A DNA stretch of 64,000 nucleotides, from assembly GCA_903832665.1 (NCBI GenBank), contig CAILCG010000026.1, forward strand, positions 1-64,000, read 5' to 3'. The notes beneath the pieces were generated by a model. It was not told where the DNA came from, did not search any database, and saw nothing but the letters and a program-made list of their open reading frames with translations. How positions within the stretch are numbered: position 1 is the first letter of the stretch; every line of letters begins with the position of its first letter. The translations under genes and the position numbers were made by a program. This stretch comes from an uncultured Methanomicrobiales archaeon. Its GTDB lineage: Archaea; Halobacteriota; Methanomicrobia; Methanomicrobiales; Methanospirillaceae. Shown here one piece after another: positions 1 to 10,045 of the stretch.

Positions 1-35
1 CTCCCGAAAAAAAATCGAGATGGCCCACACCTGAT

Positions 36-1310
36 TTAGATCATCTGAATCGGGTCGGCTTTCATAAACTCCCGGCAGACCGTTGTCGCATAATGACCGG
101 GGGGAAGCGTAAATTTCAGGCGCAGGTCGGTATTTTCTATAGAGGTTTCAATGGCGGTCTTTAACGCGATCGGACGCCATGCCCCCTCAAATTTTTTACT
201 GACAAATGCCGCAGCCCGCTCAAAATCCTCGGCCGTGATCTGGTGCTTGGAAAGAAGCGATTCCATGATCTGTTCCCCCACAGTATTTGACGCCGATTTT
301 ACCTTACCGGGCATGAACAGTGCAATGGAACAACGTCCGCGCCTGATATGGATCGAGACGGCGTTGAGGTTTGCAGCCGTAACGGTATCCGTCCGCCCGT
401 TTGCAAAGATCAGCCGGTCACCGGGAACCGGGTCGTTGAGGGTTCCCCCGTCATCGAACCGCTGGCTGAGTGCGCAGTTGAACAGGTACGACTGGAAGGC
501 AGAGACAAACAGGGAGAGCAATTTTGGCGGCAACTCCTTTAATGCGCCGGGATAGTCACCCGGGTGGGAATAGAGGTGGTGGAGCATCGAGCGTTCGAAC
601 GCCATGTGGACCGGCAGATTGCGCAGCGCAGGTTCAGGATCCCGGGTGGTAAAAAAGTCCGAGCGGATCGTCTTTACCGGATCCACTTCGCCGGGAAATT
701 CCTGTCCCACATACGTTACTACAGCCTGTTCGTAATCGCCCCGTAAGATCCATTCCCCGACCCGGTGGGTCACAGGGCGTATCGCGCCAAACCGCTGGAG
801 CCCGAAGTAATTGGGGACACCATCGGAGGCCGTACCGGTAATTGTCTGCACCTGCTGAGCGAGATCGGAAGATTGGGTGTCCCGGATCACGATATCGAAC
901 CGGTTTCCCTGCAACTGTCCCAGGGACAAGGCCTCATTGGACTGCCGGAGGGGTTCGAGGGTGATATCCTTGAGATGGATTGCAGCTACCTGCTCAGCGG
1001 TCACGTTATAGATCGAGATCCACTGGCGGGTGATCGCATTCCGGTCTTTCGTGCCTGCCCAGCCGATGCGGCGATGACTGATACCCAGCCGTTTCGCGAT
1101 CTCCTTGACAGCATGCTGGAGCTCCCAGTTCTTTTTTACCAGCAGGCAGATAAGATACGGCCCGGCATTTCCCCCCTTTTCAGGAAGCGGGAGCTCTTCT
1201 ACGAGAAAATCTTCCGGCAGGGAACGAAGTTTGCCACCGATCCCGTCGGCATCGCTCGCATAATAGCACATGCCAAGCTCTCGCTCGAGGGGGTACGTGC
1301 TCTGTTTCAT
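36..1310 (-). CDS. truD: tRNA pseudouridine synthase D (TruD family)
   Basis: 424 aa ORF; TruD-like motifs (LPEDFLVEELP, GWAGTKDRNAITRQ, NYFGLQRFG). Confidence 0.95.
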   Translation of the reverse strand: MKQSTYPLERELGMCYYASDADGIGGKLRSLPEDFLVEELPLPEKGGNAGPYLICLLVKKNWELQHAVKEIAKRLGISHRRIGWAGTKDRNAITRQWISIYNVTAEQVAAIHLKDITLEPLRQSNEALSLGQLQGNRFDIVIRDTQSSDLAQQVQTITGTASDGVPNYFGLQRFGAIRPVTHRVGEWILRGDYEQAVVTYVGQEFPGEVDPVKTIRSDFFTTRDPEPALRNLPVHMAFERSMLHHLYSHPGDYPGALKELPPKLLSLFVSAFQSYLFNCALSQRFDDGGTLNDPVPGDRLIFANGRTDTVTAANLNAVSIHIRRGRCSIALFMPGKVKSASNTVGEQIMESLLSKHQITAEDFERAAAFVSKKFEGAWRPIALKTAIETSIENTDLRLKFTLPPGHYATTVCREFMKADPIQMI

Positions 1311-1699
1311 AGGAGGGAGAGATTACCGGTAATCTTGTCGAGGTCTTCAGATTTGGCCGGACCTAGTCCGAGCGCAGTGATGGTCCCGGGCGGGATCTCG
1401 GTCATACCGGCGTCCTGGATGAGCGAGTGGGAGATACCGGAACGTTCCGCAATAACCCTGAGCTCATGTAGGGTACGCTCATCATTGGCCTTGAGCACAA
1501 CTTTCTTCTGCCCTTCGGCAATCCATGCCTTCGAGAGAGTCTTGTCGGCATTGTTGTACGCACCAATGGATGCATGCGCAGCCTGGGCACACCGCTTGCC
1601 ACAGCTCATCTTGACATCATTCCTGATGATGAGACATTGTTTGTACCGGAATTCCACCTCGGGCCGGGGCGCATGTTCATTTTTTGGGGGATTTGCCAT
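1307..1699 (-). CDS. pth2: peptidyl-tRNA hydrolase, Pth2 type
   Basis: Pth2 motifs (GKRCAQAAHASIGAY, DAGMTEIPPGTITALGLGP); 4-nt overlap with truD. Confidence 0.93.
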   Translation of the reverse strand: MANPPKNEHAPRPEVEFRYKQCLIIRNDVKMSCGKRCAQAAHASIGAYNNADKTLSKAWIAEGQKKVVLKANDERTLHELRVIAERSGISHSLIQDAGMTEIPPGTITALGLGPAKSEDLDKITGNLSLL

Positions 1700-1876
1700 G
1701 TCAGAATCTCTTTAGTTTGCACGAGGATTAACCTTATCATCGGTCAAACCATGGCTCCATTCTCCCGGGGGAACATGTCATCCTTACCAAGTGAAGAAGT
1801 GCATTAAAAAAATCTGCAGGACCATATCCTGCAATATTTTTATAGGGTCATCCCCAATGGAAAGTATACACAATCA

Positions 1877-2455
1877 GTGACGGTGAAATCACCCATGATA
1901 CCCCAAGAACCTCCCGAAAAAAAAGAGCCGGTATTCACCATCCCGGGAAAAAATATCGTGATAACGGGAATCGTACTCTTTGTCATCATAGTCTGGGGTG
2001 TCCTTTTTTTTATGTCGCCGGGAGTTGTCGAAAATTCTCCGCATAATTCCATTCCCCAACCGGTCAGGCAATCCAATCCCCAACCGGCCCTCACTTCAAC
2101 GGTAAAACCGGTGGATTTTGTTATTGATCCCGGACCGCAGGAGAAATGCGGCCTGACCTGCCGCCAGCTGACCCCCGCCATCACCAACTCGGGAAGCGAA
2201 ACCGCACACAATGTCTGTATCTCGATCACGCTGTACAATAGCAGAGGAGATCTTATCTCACTCAACGGAGGCCCCTCCATCAAAAAATGTATTGGCGATA
2301 TTGCCCAGGGTGAATCGAAGAGTGAACCCATTGTCATAGAAGCGGATTGCGGATTTCTTGCATCCAAATGTATCCAGCAGACATTGGTTCTGAAAACAAA
2401 AGTCACCTGTGACGAGGCAACGGTACAGTTCCCTGACAGGACAATCGCGGTTTAA
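1877..2455 (+). CDS. hypothetical single-TM protein
   Basis: 192 aa; N-terminal TM (NIVITGIVLFVIIVWGVLFFM) and Cys-containing extracytoplasmic domain. Confidence 0.7.
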   Translation: MTVKSPMIPQEPPEKKEPVFTIPGKNIVITGIVLFVIIVWGVLFFMSPGVVENSPHNSIPQPVRQSNPQPALTSTVKPVDFVIDPGPQEKCGLTCRQLTPAITNSGSETAHNVCISITLYNSRGDLISLNGGPSIKKCIGDIAQGESKSEPIVIEADCGFLASKCIQQTLVLKTKVTCDEATVQFPDRTIAV

Positions 2456-2629
2456 CAACGATCGTGATCCGGATTTTCCGGGGCAGACAAATATCCCGGA
2501 TCTATGATTTTTTCTTGAAAAAGTATGAAATCCCGTTCACGGGGATCTGTGCAGATGCTGCACGATGGATCCAATTTCGGGATGAACTCTGCAAAAACCG
2601 CAGCGGGTGTTTTTGGTCAAGTCCGGCCC

Positions 2630-3335
2630 GCCCAAATTTCGGCGGGATGGGGAAGCGGCCGGGCCGGAAGATTTCCCGGCCGGACTTTTTTCCGGAAATT
2701 TATCAACCGGATTTTTCCCGGAATGTTTCAACCGGATTTCCTTGAAAACATTTGAGCAAATTTTTTTTTTAATCCAGAAACAATTCAAAATAAAAATTTC
2801 ACATCATCCCAACAGAACAAAACCCCCCTCACCCCCCTAAAAACATACCCCAAAACCCCCTTCCCAAAGCACTTTACAACCTCCCCAATCCGGGCACGCA
2901 TAGGACCCCGTTTCCCCAAAATTCCCAAACAAAGCCCAAAGGGGACCCCGTTTTACTACAAATTACCCCCTGTTTGATCGAAAACTCCTGGAAGAATTGC
3001 GTGAACAGGAGGTCCGGTTTATATCGCGAAATTAACGTCGGTGTCTGACGTGAGGGGACTCCGTTCCGGGCCTCAATAAAGGGGTTCTTTTCATTTTTCA
3101 CCTACTCAGGCCATCCGGCATATGATCGGCTGTCAAAAAGGGCTCCAAGAGGGGCATTTTCAGAGGTCATTTTATAGCGAATTTTGGCAAACGGAGCGAT
3201 TAAAACGGGTATTGTTGAAAAGTAAGATCGTAATTCATCATTTTTCGCATCAAATTCGGAAAACTGGGTATTCACTATCACCATATGACCGGAAGTCTAC
3301 GTCGGAGAAGTGAGTTGAGAGGTGTTGTGAATTCC
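2630..3335. repeat. degenerate composite intergenic repeat, copy 1 (CCGG-rich block plus degenerate unique block)
   Basis: CCGGAAA/TTTCCCGG-rich tract followed by segments resembling 44880-45400 in the same order. Confidence 0.5.
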
Positions 3336-3429
3336 TGAGGGGTTTGGAAGTATGTTTCTTCGACGTTACCGACGTGCCATCAATGCCAGTAACCTACACT
3401 GAGACAACCGAGGGTTTTTGGAGGGGACG

Positions 3430-3605
3430 AATGGGGGCCGGGCCGGAAATTCCCGGAAAATGTTACCGGAAAAATTCCCGGCCGGACTTTCCCCGGAAAA
3501 TTTTCTACCGGATTTTCCCGGAAAAATTTTCAGCAGATTTTTCCGGAAAAATTTTCAGAAAAAATCCGTAAATAAAAGTTTCACACGATCCCATCAGAAC
3601 AATAT
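3430..3605. repeat. second CCGG-rich block with 3' tail matching copy 1
   Basis: Degenerate ccggaaaaattttc units, then aaataaaagtttcacacgatcccatcagaacaa, close to aaataaaaatttcacatcatcccaacagaacaa at ~2789. Confidence 0.7.
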
Positions 3606-3717
3606 AACCCGATAATTCCCAAAAAACAGTGCTCATGAATAATTTTAAAAAAAATGGTCGGGACAAAAGCCCGGGTACCTTATCCACACCCGCCATTTGC
3701 TACCGCATTCCCTCCTG

Positions 3718-4194
3718 TTAACGGGGGAAAGGTTGTGGAACATTCCCCGGGCGGTCGGATTTTACGGGAGCGGCAGATGACTGTGCAGTGCCGGCCCGGC
3801 CTGCGGTGGCATTCATGTCAATCCTGCTGGTAAAGAGAGATGAACAGTCCCGGGTGGTGTAGATGCTCATAGCCTGACCCTGGTAACTGATCTTCATTTC
3901 GTACATACCATGGATTTCTGACACTGAAACCAGGGAAGCGGATGTTCCCGGGGCAGCAAGATTGTCGTTTACAAACTGGAGGGTTTTTTCTGCGCAGGCC
4001 TGGGATGGGACAACTGTACCCATCCCTGCCGGATTTTGGGCAAACCCGGCAATGAGCAGGATAACGATCACCACGGCGATGCCCACGATAGCGATGAGGG
4101 CTCCCCGGCTGAACAGCGGCTGCTCCTTTGTCTTTCCCGCCGGGAGGCCCACCTTTTCGGTATCTTTCGTTTCCGGATTATTATTGTTGGTCAC
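3718..4194 (-). CDS. hypothetical single-TM protein
   Basis: 158 aa; TM segment ALIAIVGIAVVIVILLIAGFA. Confidence 0.65.
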   Translation of the reverse strand: MTNNNNPETKDTEKVGLPAGKTKEQPLFSRGALIAIVGIAVVIVILLIAGFAQNPAGMGTVVPSQACAEKTLQFVNDNLAAPGTSASLVSVSEIHGMYEMKISYQGQAMSIYTTRDCSSLFTSRIDMNATAGRAGTAQSSAAPVKSDRPGNVPQPFPR

Positions 4195-4564
4195 AGCAGT
4201 ACCTTAACCATTATTCACATTTTCAACCTGAATAACTGTTCCTTCTTCCCGGACAGCGATGAGGATTCGGGACCGAAACCGGCCCGGATGACCAAAAGAG
4301 ATCGTTAAAAAAATACTTCCGGGTCCGACACAAAATCACTCCATTTCTCCGGAAAACCAATCCTCCGGATAGTTCTAAAAATTGATCAATGACCAAGAAT
4401 TCATATGGAGAAGCTGCAGAATAGTGCAAAAAGGACGGGGCCGTATTCGTCCTCAACGAATGGTAAGGGAATACTACCGGGCAGCGGCCTAAAAAAGTCC
4501 GCACTAAAAGGATCTCACTAAAAAAAAACGGACGGTATTTCACGTATCCCCCGCTGGAGACAAT

Positions 4565-5566
4565 ATGACACAACAACCGGAAAAAGAGGCAATTATCACG
4601 GTTGAAAATCTTGAATACGCCTATTGCGATTTCAAAGCGGTTGACGGGATCGGTCTCACGGTAAAAAAAGGTGAGGTCTTCTCCTTCCTGGGGCCAAACG
4701 GTGCCGGCAAGAGCACGGTGATCAACGCACTCATCACGTTGCTCTCCTTACAGAAAGGGAAGGCAACGGTCGCAGGTTATGATGTGTCCCGGGATCCCCA
4801 GAAGGTGCGAGAGTCGATTGGGATCGTCTTCCAGGAGATCACCCTGGACCGGGATATGACCGTGTGGGAGATCCTCGAGTTCCATGGAAAACTCTATTCC
4901 ATGCCCCGGAATGAGCGGCGGATCCGAATCGAAGAACTTCTCGATCTCGTCCAGCTCAGGAACAAACGGGATATCAGGACCAAATACTTGAGTGGTGGGA
5001 TGAAACGCCGGCTCGAGATCGCCAGGGGACTCATGACACGACTGAAAGTACTCTTCCTGGATGAACCGACCATAGGCCTCGATCCCCAGACACGGATGCG
5101 CATGTGGGATTACATCAGGAAAGTGAACAAGGAAGGAACCACGATCTTCCTGACTACCCATTACATGGATGAGGCAGACATGCTCTCGGACCAGATCAGT
5201 ATCATTGATAACGGCAGGATCATCATCACCGGCACAAACTGGCAACTGAAAAATACGCTGGGGCAGGATATCATTTACCTGGAGACCAGCGACAACATTG
5301 CTGCGATCCAGCTGCTCCGCACGCTCCCGTCCGTTAAGGACGCCACCAAAAAGTTTCGCGGGATTCTGGTCAGCGTCCACAAGGATGGGACAAAAGTTCT
5401 CCCGAAGATTATTGAGCGCCTGCGGGAGAACGGAATCAGCATTGATACCGTAAACCTGAAAAAACCGTCTATGGATGATGTTTTTGTCTACTATACCGGA
5501 AAAGAGATCCGGGACGATCCGCCGGGAAAAAACGGCACTTTGACTCATCGCCCGGGAGGCAGTTGA
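4565..5566 (+). CDS. ABC transporter ATP-binding protein (drug-exporter/DrrA-like)
   Basis: Walker A GPNGAGKST, signature YLSGGMKRRLEIARGL, Walker B VLFLDEPTIGLD. Confidence 0.93.
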   Translation: MTQQPEKEAIITVENLEYAYCDFKAVDGIGLTVKKGEVFSFLGPNGAGKSTVINALITLLSLQKGKATVAGYDVSRDPQKVRESIGIVFQEITLDRDMTVWEILEFHGKLYSMPRNERRIRIEELLDLVQLRNKRDIRTKYLSGGMKRRLEIARGLMTRLKVLFLDEPTIGLDPQTRMRMWDYIRKVNKEGTTIFLTTHYMDEADMLSDQISIIDNGRIIITGTNWQLKNTLGQDIIYLETSDNIAAIQLLRTLPSVKDATKKFRGILVSVHKDGTKVLPKIIERLRENGISIDTVNLKKPSMDDVFVYYTGKEIRDDPPGKNGTLTHRPGGS

Positions 5567-5567
5567 G

Positions 5568-6404
5568 ATGAATTATGGGTTTGCCAATATTTACTGGCGC
5601 GATATGATCCGGTTTGTCCGGTTCAGAACCATGCTCATCTCCTCACTCCTCCAGCCGGCACTCTGGCTTGCATTCTTCGGTATTGCCATGTCGAGCAGTT
5701 TTGATTCGCTGATGAGCGGGGTACCGGTTCCCCCGGGTGCACATGCGGTCGGGTACCTCACCTTCATGGCAGCCGGGATCATCGCCATGACCACCCTCTT
5801 TACCAGTCTCTTTGGAGGAATGATCATCCTCTTTGACAAGAACTGGGGGCTCATGCGGGAGATCCTGGCAAGCCCGATGCCCCGGGATCACGTGATCCTC
5901 GGAATCGGACTTTCGGGGGTGACAAAATCCTTTATCCAGGCAACCATTATCATGGTATTTGGCATCCTTATCGGGGTGGGCTTCTTTGTTGGTTTCAGCG
6001 CAGCAGAGATTGCTCTGGCGGTTGCCGGGATCCTCATTTTTGTCGCGGTCTTTGCCCTGGGTTTTTTGTTCCTGTCGGCAGGAATCGCGATCTCCATGGA
6101 AACTCCGGAAGGCATGCAGGGAATCATAACCCTCCTCACCATGCCGATATTTTTCGCAAGCAATGCCCTGTACCCGCTCGATGCATTCCCGGCATTCCTA
6201 AAGGTGCTCTCCACGTACAACCCGATGACCCTGCTCATCAACGGGATTCGCTACTTTGCTATCGGCGATGATTTTGTTGCAATCGGGAAACATTATGTCT
6301 ATACAACTGGGGACATCGTCTTCTCCTTTGCCGGCCTTGTAGTTTTTGCCCTGGTCATGTATGGATTTGCCCGGTGGCGATTCAGCAAAGCAGTTGTCAC
6401 GTGA
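5568..6404 (+). CDS. ABC-2 type transporter permease
   Basis: 278 aa, ~6 TM, directly downstream of the ATPase; ABC-2 pattern (LFGGMIILFDKNWGLMREILASPMPR). Confidence 0.9.
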   Translation: MNYGFANIYWRDMIRFVRFRTMLISSLLQPALWLAFFGIAMSSSFDSLMSGVPVPPGAHAVGYLTFMAAGIIAMTTLFTSLFGGMIILFDKNWGLMREILASPMPRDHVILGIGLSGVTKSFIQATIIMVFGILIGVGFFVGFSAAEIALAVAGILIFVAVFALGFLFLSAGIAISMETPEGMQGIITLLTMPIFFASNALYPLDAFPAFLKVLSTYNPMTLLINGIRYFAIGDDFVAIGKHYVYTTGDIVFSFAGLVVFALVMYGFARWRFSKAVVT

Positions 6405-6508
6405 AGAAGACATTTTGATAAAGACATAGTAAAAAACGCATCTTCATTTTTTTGCTAACGTAGAAATCTTCGTTTTCCGTTTCTTGCTGGCTCTCATCGG
6501 CATAGAGG

Positions 6509-6695
6509 AGCGCCGCCCCCTTCGGGGCGCCCTCGCGGCGGATCATTGATGGAAAATAAAGATGGAGGAAACCTCATTGCCCCGCCGTGCCTCGGAGAGG
6601 CCCTGAGGCGGGGGATCATCATTGCATCAGATCATGACACCGATCTTCATGCTTCGGGTGCGAAATCCCGTTCATGCTCGTTTCAACAGAGCAAA
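6509..6695 (+). repeat. hairpin-rich dispersed repeat B, copy 1
   Basis: ~185 bp highly similar to the reverse complement of 16737-16920; contains predicted stem-loops. Confidence 0.85.
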
Positions 6696-6927
6696 TATTT
6701 TGATTAGAAACAGAATCACTATTCTTTTTTCAAGAGCCCCGCGCTATTGGTATCTATTGCCATTTTCCGATACTGCCATCTGGATACATCGGGGGGGAGT
6801 GCAGCGCGTCCGATCGTGTCTGGAATCGGGACAACAAGCCCTTGTCCGGGGAATCCGAATACATCAGGATTGCTCGGTCGAGCGAAATAAAAAAAAGAAA
6901 AATGTACCGGAAAGAATCCGTTCGTCA

Positions 6928-7818
6928 TCAACCAATGGATACGAACCTTACAATAGCATACACCACGAGCATTGCTGCCGCAAGCAGGATTGCCCGGTTA
7001 TTGATCGCATCCACAAATTTCATCTTGTATTCGGGATCCTTCATTGCCTTTACCACCGGGTGGACAAGGAGGAGGCCGAATGGCACAAACGGGAGGAGCC
7101 AGAAAAATCCCGGCTCGAGAACCGCAAAGACTGCGATGATACAGAACGCTGCGGCCATGAACGCGATGGTCAGGTAAAAGGCCGCCTGCTCGCCGATGAT
7201 CACGACCGTGTTTCTCCGCTCGGTCCGGTCTTTCTCAAGATCCCGGATCTCATTGCCCAGTTCCCCGACGGCTCCGAATAAGCCGAGCAGGGCAACATAG
7301 ACAATTCCCGTAAGATCCAGCGGATGGTACAGCAAATACCCGAGGAGACCGTAGAGGGCCGGGAACAGGGCATGATACACCAGATCGAGACCCGCAATAG
7401 TCTTTACCTCAATCCAGAACGAATAGGTGATAAAGATGAACAGGACCACAATCTCAACGGGGAGCAGGGACGAGGGCAGAAGTGCCATGCAGGCAAGGGA
7501 GATCAGGAGCAGCACTGCGCTGACAATCTTTGCAGTACGGCAGGTCATTGACCCGTCAGCCAGCGGGTTCCGGGGTTTTGCTGATCGGGAATCCAGCGCC
7601 TGGTCCGAGATGTCATTGATGACAAAGCCGAATGCTGAGGATGCTGCAATAAAGACAAGGAAGACGGGGAAGGAGAGATCCAACCGGCCCGCAGCAAGAA
7701 GCGCTCCAAAAATTCCCGCAATCACAAAGAGGATACCGTAGGCTTCAAACCGGATGAGTCGTTTCAATGGGTGATAAATATCAATCTCTCCTAAAATCTG
7801 CCAGATGCATACACACAT
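6928..7818 (-). CDS. UbiA family prenyltransferase
   Basis: Multi-TM; NDISDQALDSRSAKPRNPLADG and GNEIRDLEKDRTERRNT motifs. Confidence 0.88.
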   Translation of the reverse strand: MCVCIWQILGEIDIYHPLKRLIRFEAYGILFVIAGIFGALLAAGRLDLSFPVFLVFIAASSAFGFVINDISDQALDSRSAKPRNPLADGSMTCRTAKIVSAVLLLISLACMALLPSSLLPVEIVVLFIFITYSFWIEVKTIAGLDLVYHALFPALYGLLGYLLYHPLDLTGIVYVALLGLFGAVGELGNEIRDLEKDRTERRNTVVIIGEQAAFYLTIAFMAAAFCIIAVFAVLEPGFFWLLPFVPFGLLLVHPVVKAMKDPEYKMKFVDAINNRAILLAAAMLVVYAIVRFVSIG

Positions 7819-8038
7819 CGGTGTAAAAGAATTTATGGATTATGACCGGAGGGATGAACGACAGAACCGGTAAAAAACAGAGCCGGTAAAAAAAAGACCT
7901 GTCACCATTTCGCACCGCTTTTCGCGCCATGAATGAAGAGGCGGGGATGAACCTGCCGGCATCGCGGTTTGAAGGTAAGAGATCCAAACCTTGTGTGGTA
8001 AAAGAAATTCTTAAAAAAATATGTTTTCCTAAATTCTT

Positions 8039-8237
8039 GCTCTGTAGAAATCCTTGCGAGGAATTGACAAATCGCTCTTGGGGGCTCACACACTTCGTGC
8101 TTCCGCCCCCGCCGCTCGGGCATCCCCCACAGAGCGATAACCTCATACGGTCGATGAGAATTTCCGAAAGGGGGGGTCACTATCCTATATTCCGGAGTGA
8201 CTGGCAAGTAACGGGAAAACGATGATTTCTACAGAGC
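8039..8237 (+). mobile_element. MITE-like element (repeat family C), copy 1
   Basis: Perfect 14-bp terminal inverted repeats GCTCTGTAGAAATC (8039-8052) / GATTTCTACAGAGC (8224-8237); related copies at 16991-17215 and 41692-41925. Confidence 0.75.
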
Positions 8238-8339
8238 CCCAATTCTTAAAAAAACCCAGAAAAAATACTCACGGGGATCTTCGAAGAGTTCAATACATTT
8301 CGAGAGAGAACTCTATACACGAATAGGGGGAACTATTGA

Positions 8340-9428
8340 ATGGCACAGGTACTACTCTCACCACTGAGCTGGGGACTCGGTCACGCGATGAGGGATATCC
8401 CCATTATACGAACACTCCTGGCACACGATCACGAGGTAACTATCGCCGCCTGCGGTAATGCCCTCAATGCCCTTAAACAGGAGTTCCCCCAGTGCAAATT
8501 CATCGAGCTTGAGGATTACCCCGTACCGTACAGTTCGGGGAGCCTGTTTCTCCCGAAATTCTTTTTATTTCTCCCCGTGATGCTCAAGGCGGTTGCAAAC
8601 GAACGAAAAAATCTTGCAAAGATTCTTGCACACGATCATTACGACCTCATCATCAGCGATAACCGGCTGGGTGCATATTCGGCCGAAGTGCCCTCAGTCT
8701 TCATCACCCACCAGCTGCACTACCATATGCCCCTTGCCCTCTGGCCGGTGGAACTCTTTGCACTGAGGATCAATACCTATCTTCACCAGAAATATGACCG
8801 GATCATCGTGCCCGACAATCCGCCGGGCCCTCTGGCCCTTGCAGGAAAACTCTCCCGGCCGGGATCAGAATTTACCCAGTCGCGGGCATTTTTCTCCGGT
8901 ATCCTCACGAGTATAGAAAAACAGGAACGCCGAGAAGACCTCGATAACCTTGTCATGATCTCGGGACCGGAACCCCAGCGGACGAAACTCGAAGAGATCC
9001 TGCTCCCGTCTATCCACGAACTCGAAGGCAAAACCGTGGTGATTCTCGGGAGCCCGAAGAGAAAGACCGAGATTACGAACACGGATACCTGCACGGTGAA
9101 AGGATACGTGTCAAATGATGAGAAAGTCGAGCTCATGAACCGGGCCAGGTTTGTCATCTGCCGTTCGGGGTATACCACGATGATGGAACTTGCCGAACTC
9201 GGGAAAAAACGCGGCCTGTTTATCCCCACTCCCGGACAGACCGAACAGGAATATCTTTCATGGTATTACCAGAAGCAGGGCTGGTTCTATTCACAGAGCC
9301 AGTACCATCTGGATCTCGCAAAGGATCTTCCCGCTGCACAGGGGTATTCCGGGTTTCCCGATATGCCGTCAACCAGGGAAAACGTGAGCGGGCTCTACAA
9401 CGATCTGCTGGCGAATTATCTTGAATAG
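8340..9428 (+). CDS. MJ1255/VC2487-family-like glycosyltransferase (GT28/MurG-like fold)
   Basis: N-term LSPLSWGLGHAMRDIPIIRTL; C-term RSGYTTMMELAELGKKRGLFIPTPGQTEQEYL. Confidence 0.8.
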   Translation: MAQVLLSPLSWGLGHAMRDIPIIRTLLAHDHEVTIAACGNALNALKQEFPQCKFIELEDYPVPYSSGSLFLPKFFLFLPVMLKAVANERKNLAKILAHDHYDLIISDNRLGAYSAEVPSVFITHQLHYHMPLALWPVELFALRINTYLHQKYDRIIVPDNPPGPLALAGKLSRPGSEFTQSRAFFSGILTSIEKQERREDLDNLVMISGPEPQRTKLEEILLPSIHELEGKTVVILGSPKRKTEITNTDTCTVKGYVSNDEKVELMNRARFVICRSGYTTMMELAELGKKRGLFIPTPGQTEQEYLSWYYQKQGWFYSQSQYHLDLAKDLPAAQGYSGFPDMPSTRENVSGLYNDLLANYLE

Positions 9429-9480
9429 ACAAACGGCTGCCCGGTACGGTTAAAATAGATCAAGAGCACAACGTTGATCC

Positions 9481-9699
9481 ATGGATGATCTGGTGCTGAC
9501 CGGGACATTATCGCTCATCGCATTTTTTGCCGTCATCATTGCCGGTATCCTGGCAGTGCTCTTTTTTCTCTCCTGGGTCTGGAGTACCGCGGCGGCTGGA
9601 AATTACTACAGCATCCTTGCGGGTCTGGTTGCAATACTGATCGCAGCAGGTGCCTACACCGGCACAGGTTACTATCTCTTATCGAAAGGCTGGATCTGA
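9481..9699 (+). CDS. small two-TM membrane protein
   Basis: 72 aa; two hydrophobic segments. Confidence 0.55.
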   Translation: MDDLVLTGTLSLIAFFAVIIAGILAVLFFLSWVWSTAAAGNYYSILAGLVAILIAAGAYTGTGYYLLSKGWI

Positions 9700-9762
9700 A
9701 TTCACCGCCTGAAAAAAATTCTCCGTAATGGTATTTTCTGGAGGAAAATAACGACCAGAATC

Positions 9763-9927
9763 TTATTGAACTGTCAGCATAATGGCAAAGATGATCACAA
9801 TTGCCAGAACGATTGCAGCCACGAGCACGATAATCAGCCGTGAATCCGAATCGACCTTGGGATCTTTTTTATCAATACTCCGGCTTTTTGGCGTGGTATC
9901 TGTTCGTTTGGGTGAGCGTCCGGCCAT
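9763..9927 (-). CDS. small single-TM protein (54 aa)
   Basis: Below the ORF-track cutoff; translated by hand: MAGRSPKRTDTTPKSRSIDKKDPKVDSDSRLIIVLVAAIVLAIVIIFAIMLTVQ*. Confidence 0.6.
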   Translation of the reverse strand: MAGRSPKRTDTTPKSRSIDKKDPKVDSDSRLIIVLVAAIVLAIVIIFAIMLTVQ

Positions 9928-10045
9928 AACTTTCAGCTACCAGCTGGGGTTTTTAAAAAGATAAGGGTACCGGGATTGTAAAATTAATCCGTGGTCCCCG
10001 GCCATACCCTCAGGAAAAACTCACAAGGGTTTTTCCCGGAAAAGA

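Noticed and set aside
2640-3600. CRISPR array suggested by repeated CCGGAAA units
   Set aside because: Units are degenerate and irregularly spaced, with no constant repeat/unique spacer pattern and no cas genes.
4748-5548. 266-aa antisense ORF over the ABC ATPase
   Set aside because: Antisense shadow of a highly conserved gene.
7929-8225. 98-aa ORF whose tail resembles the 88-aa ORF at 41703-41969
   Set aside because: Similarity is explained by both ORFs lying over copies of the MITE-like repeat, not by a conserved gene.
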